64,000 nt of DNA from Sthenelais limicola (lineage: Eukaryota; Annelida; Polychaeta; Phyllodocida; Sigalionidae): contig OW804100.1 of assembly GCA_942159475.1 (NCBI GenBank), positions 13,018,646-13,082,645 of the forward strand, read 5' to 3'. Position 1 is the stretch's first letter. The number at the start of each line of letters is the position of its first letter. The notes under the pieces are model-generated. The model ran no database searches. It saw only the letters and a program-made list of their open reading frames with translations, and was not told the DNA's origin. Of this stretch, positions 60,640-64,000 are shown one piece after another. The translations under genes were made by a program, and so were the position numbers.

Positions 60640-60880
60640 GGGTAGGGAATACCACTGCCTTGAATCCCGTTAAATTTCTCTTTTTGTAAAAGCCCCATTT
60701 CCCGAATCCCGCAGGTTTTAAATTTGCAATCCCGTTTTTCTATTTGCTATCCCTACCGGGAAAAATTAAAGCTGGCTCTGAATCCCTTTCCCGAATCCCG
60801 TAGGCCCTCTTAAATCCCGAATCCCGACCTAAAATAGGACCCTATCCCGGTTCCCGAAAAGGTATTCCCTATTCCTGACA
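60640..60880 (+). repeat. Degenerate ATCCCG-rich repeat
   Basis: The motif ATCCCG, often as CCCGAATCCCG, occurs at least seven times in 240 bases (for example GAATCCCGTT, CGAATCCCGCAGG, CGAATCCCGTAGG). It lies just upstream of the CFAP97D promoter. The origin is unknown. Confidence 0.7.
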
Positions 60881-63800
60881 TTAATTATGTTTCCCGATTC
60901 TACCATACTAATATCTAATGAAATAAAAACACACATTGGGAGTTACATATTTTCATATTTTAAAACGGGAAATAAAAAAAACCCACTTGAAGGATACGAA
61001 ATCGACAGTCCGTCAAAATCATATTTGGCTTCATTTGGCTTCAAAATTGATCAATTGTCATTTTCAATGAATTTGTATTTTTTTTAATTCGGTCGCTGCG
61101 GCACTTTAGCTTTAGAAGCGAGGGAAGACCACCCTCGGGCGACCTGGGGTAGAAAACTTAAATCTATACTGTATCAAATTAACCCTACCGTCTTGAATAA
61201 CGATTAGTACAAAAGAAATAAGGGAGTTTAACTCGTGCACATGGCTGTTTCAACCGTAAATAACGGTTCAATGCATGTATCTATATTGAAATTGTTTATG
61301 CTTATGAAACACAAATGCGATTATTTGTAAACTTTTATTGTTTTTCCTCTCAGATAATACTCAAAATTCAAACGACCATATTGTACTTTTCATTTTAAAG
61401 GCTTGACAACGAACTCTTATTTATATCATCAGGGGATAACTGAGTACCTCAGGCATGTGAAGCAATATGTCATCAACACTTCCCAACCAATAAGGACTAC
61501 TTAGTCTACGCCATGATCTGTACACTTATTATTATTTACAGTATGTATTTTGCACCGCTGCACATAATTATTTCTTCATATTATTATATATGATTGTACT
61601 GATATATAATGTACACATGTATACATATTATAGAGAAACGTATTGTACATATATCCATGAAATACAATCAAGCCAATTCTTGAAAGTTCAAACGTTTTTT
61701 GTCAGCATAGAAATTATCATTTTTTTTAAAAAGAACAATTCATGAAAAATTCATACATGCAATGTTTTTCGTATTTCCGAGGAAAACAATTAGTCACACA
61801 AGGGCGTGTAAAAACATTGCATAACAAGTGAATGAATTTCATATAAAGGCGAAGAATAATATTTCCTTCCACTTTTTCTGAGAAATAGGTTGCATTGAAA
61901 ATACAAAAAATAGGCATATTAAGGTAATAAATCACACTAATAACTGACTGTACTTCTAAGGGTAAATTGTAAGCCTTTAATAAATATACACAACCATTTT
62001 TTGCGTTTTAGGGTGAAGCATTAGGACAAAGGTGGTTCAGGGAGTCCAGCTGAGGCAAGGTTGGGTGGGTGGGCGATGGGGGTCGGGGCTGATAATCATC
62101 GATTTTATATCACCAGAATGTGAATTTAGTTCTCTTATATCTAGAACACTAACATTGCTAATCATGAAGAATAAGAGGGCCCCTACTTACACCGTTCCCC
62201 ATAATTAAAAAAAAGGAGAAAAATCCCAGAGCAACAACTATACATATTGACAACAAATCTGTCATTAAACAGTGAACATATATGCTTCTGGTATATGACT
62301 TTTAATTGTTTTGAACTATTTTGGGGGAGCAAAAATAAATCAACGAATTCTATATCACCTCATTTGGACTCACCTTCGTCTTGCACCAAGATACATAATA
62401 CCACTATTCTCGAGGGGAGCACAGAAATCCATAACATAACCTTACCCAACACAATATACAATTTAACTTTACCAACACCAACTGTAACAAAAGTTATATA
62501 CATGTATATTAATGTGTAGTTAAGTAAAATATGTAAATAAGAAAAACAACCTTTAGATTAATAAAACATCAACATTGTTTAAGAACATTAAACAATTTTA
62601 AAATATTTTAAATAAAGTAAATAATGCAAATTTTAGAAACTAAAGGTAATATGATAACATGAGATACAATGGTTATGATACTGTGAAGAAATGAATATAA
62701 AAATTTGAATAAACATATGCCAACGAATTAATTCACAATCAAGGGCAATACAGATTACCATAAATCTTCTCTATTACTCTCACCCTTGGAGTCGGGCTCA
62801 ACGGTCCATAATTATTAAGGAGGTGTCTGCAAACATGACACAATGACTGATTGAGCGAGGCCAGGGTACGTTTTTTGTTTTATTTTTATTATTACCATTA
62901 ACTCATTCATCATTAGTTTGATGCAGTTCCTTTTAATCTAACTCCCCGGTGAAGTTCTGTGGAAAGTGGTGACGTATTCGTCCAGAATCCCCCTCCCCCA
63001 TTTGTTACGCAAATGATAACACAGCATCAATTATAAATTCTGCTATTAAATCTTTGGTAATTTATTTACCATCCCTGAAATTCACAGTCTTCCTTAAAAC
63101 CAAACCCAGATGTATAATTACATTCTAAATACAACCATATATAAGTGCATGTAATCATGACCGTATCAAAAACAAACTTCAGCAAAGATGTACGAGTAAT
63201 ATATCTTCTATGTATGATTTTGCTAGCATAGTACTGTACATTATTATATCATTTATTGTCATTCGCATTAACATCCCTCCTCCATTAGAACGCAAGAAGC
63301 AAGCAATCCCCTCACAAGAGCTTGCTATCCTCGATCACTAGCCCTTACGAGGACGTGGAGGAGCCCTTGCGACGATTCCATCGCAAGAATATCAAAATAA
63401 CAAGATAATTCTGCAATCGAATCGCCGCTCGCAAGCAATCGTTAACATTTGCGATTTAGTGGAAAAGTCCCATAAGCGGTAGAAAAGAATTCCACGAAAT
63501 AATCATTTTGAATGCAAGGCTGGCTTGACCCCATGACAAAGTACTTCTGACCCCTACTGTAAACTATAATTATAGGTCTACTTTAATCTTGCCTCAAATC
63601 TATTTTAATTTTTCAATATTTTAGAAGTATTTGTATCTGAGACGGCGTAAATAGTATAAATGAGTTCGGAATGCACTTATTTCGCAGGGGTGAAGGGACG
63701 TATACTGGGGCACGGTTAATTTAAACCAGGGGGAAAGGTAGAAACAGCTTGTGGTCAGTGATTTGGGACAGAGGTCAGCCTACGCCCGCCTTCAGAGGTG

Positions 63801-64000
63801 TCATAGCTGCTTGCACAGGTTCTGTAAAGCCAAGGACAAACCATGTGTGCAGACATGCATTTGTGGAACCCTCTATTTCTCTCATTGTACAAAGCTAAGG
63901 CCCCATATATATTTCTCTCACACCACCCACCCTTGTTATATCGACACAGCAGTTCATGGGTACCTTCATGCAGTGGTATTTCCAGCAGCCTCTTAGGGTA
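60881..64000. other. No gene recognised
   Basis: AT-rich non-coding sequence to the window end. A small hairpin and a segment sharing TTTAGTGGAAAAG with fold-back element B lie at about 63380-63475. The open frame at 63751-63996 has clustered Cys but no known domain. Confidence 0.45.
63380..63475. repeat. Possible relative of fold-back element B
   Basis: GCGATTTAGTGGAAAAGTCC near 63452 resembles the loop of the 48227-48336 element (GGAATTTAGTGGAAAAGAGT). A seven-base-pair hairpin (CTTGCGA...TCGCAAG) lies upstream. The outer arms seen in element B were not found here. Confidence 0.35.

Noticed and set aside
62340..62425. Minus-strand segment starting ATGGATTTCTGTGC and ending at a good donor (AAG|GTGAGT)
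   Set aside because: Looks like a possible first exon, but there is no promoter-like sequence, no recognisable peptide and no partner exon to the left before the CFAP97D gene.
63751..63996. Cys/His-containing 81-codon open frame as a zinc-finger
   Set aside because: The Cys and His spacing fits no known finger class, and the frame lies in repeat-like sequence at the window edge.

Overview
The window is nuclear DNA of a metazoan. Protein-coding sequence is sparse and split by introns with GT/AG borders. The DNA is AT-rich and full of microsatellites, long C/G homopolymer runs, decayed retroelements, tRNA-derived SINE-like pieces and fold-back repeats. The two recognisable host genes are a BTB-BACK-Kelch protein and a CFAP97-domain ciliary protein. 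Together with a long TAGGCCTA-rich array, they suggest a marine invertebrate. An echinoderm or related deuterostome is my best guess, but nothing here proves the clade.

Layout: 1-2.9 kb holds a decayed non-LTR retrotransposon with RT fragments. 2.9-10.5 kb is mostly unremarkable, with one orphan exon candidate at 6.5 kb. 10.5-10.9 kb looks like a promoter (two CCAAT boxes) followed by a short first coding exon. At 11.53-11.56 kb is a Helitron-like 3' terminus. 12.1-14.5 kb is a young Ty3/Gypsy-like LTR retrotransposon on the minus strand. It keeps one full LTR, the gag gene and the first part of protease, but has lost the rest of pol and most of the second LTR. 14.5-30.4 kb has no convincing gene, only repeats and a CpG-rich patch at 20.7 kb. 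30.4-32.7 kb is a TAGGCCTA-rich array with an internal duplication. 32.8-37.2 kb holds the Kelch-like gene (plus strand) with an upstream CCAAT promoter-like region. 37.2-52.5 kb is 3' UTR and intergenic DNA, with a tRNA-Leu-derived SINE-like element and three fold-back elements. 52.5-60.4 kb is a complete five-exon CFAP97D gene on the minus strand with an RFX X-box-like site in its promoter. 60.4-64 kb has an ATCCCG-rich degenerate repeat and otherwise nothing I recognise.

The two genes do not form a pathway. The Kelch-like protein is expected to be a CUL3 ubiquitin-ligase substrate adaptor. The CFAP97D protein is expected to act in ciliary or flagellar axonemes. I found no CRISPR array, operon or obviously new multi-gene system. 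The more unusual observations are the deletion structure of the LTR element, the fold-back cluster, the Helitron terminus, and the possibility that the Kelch-like gene has a second first exon 24 kb upstream.
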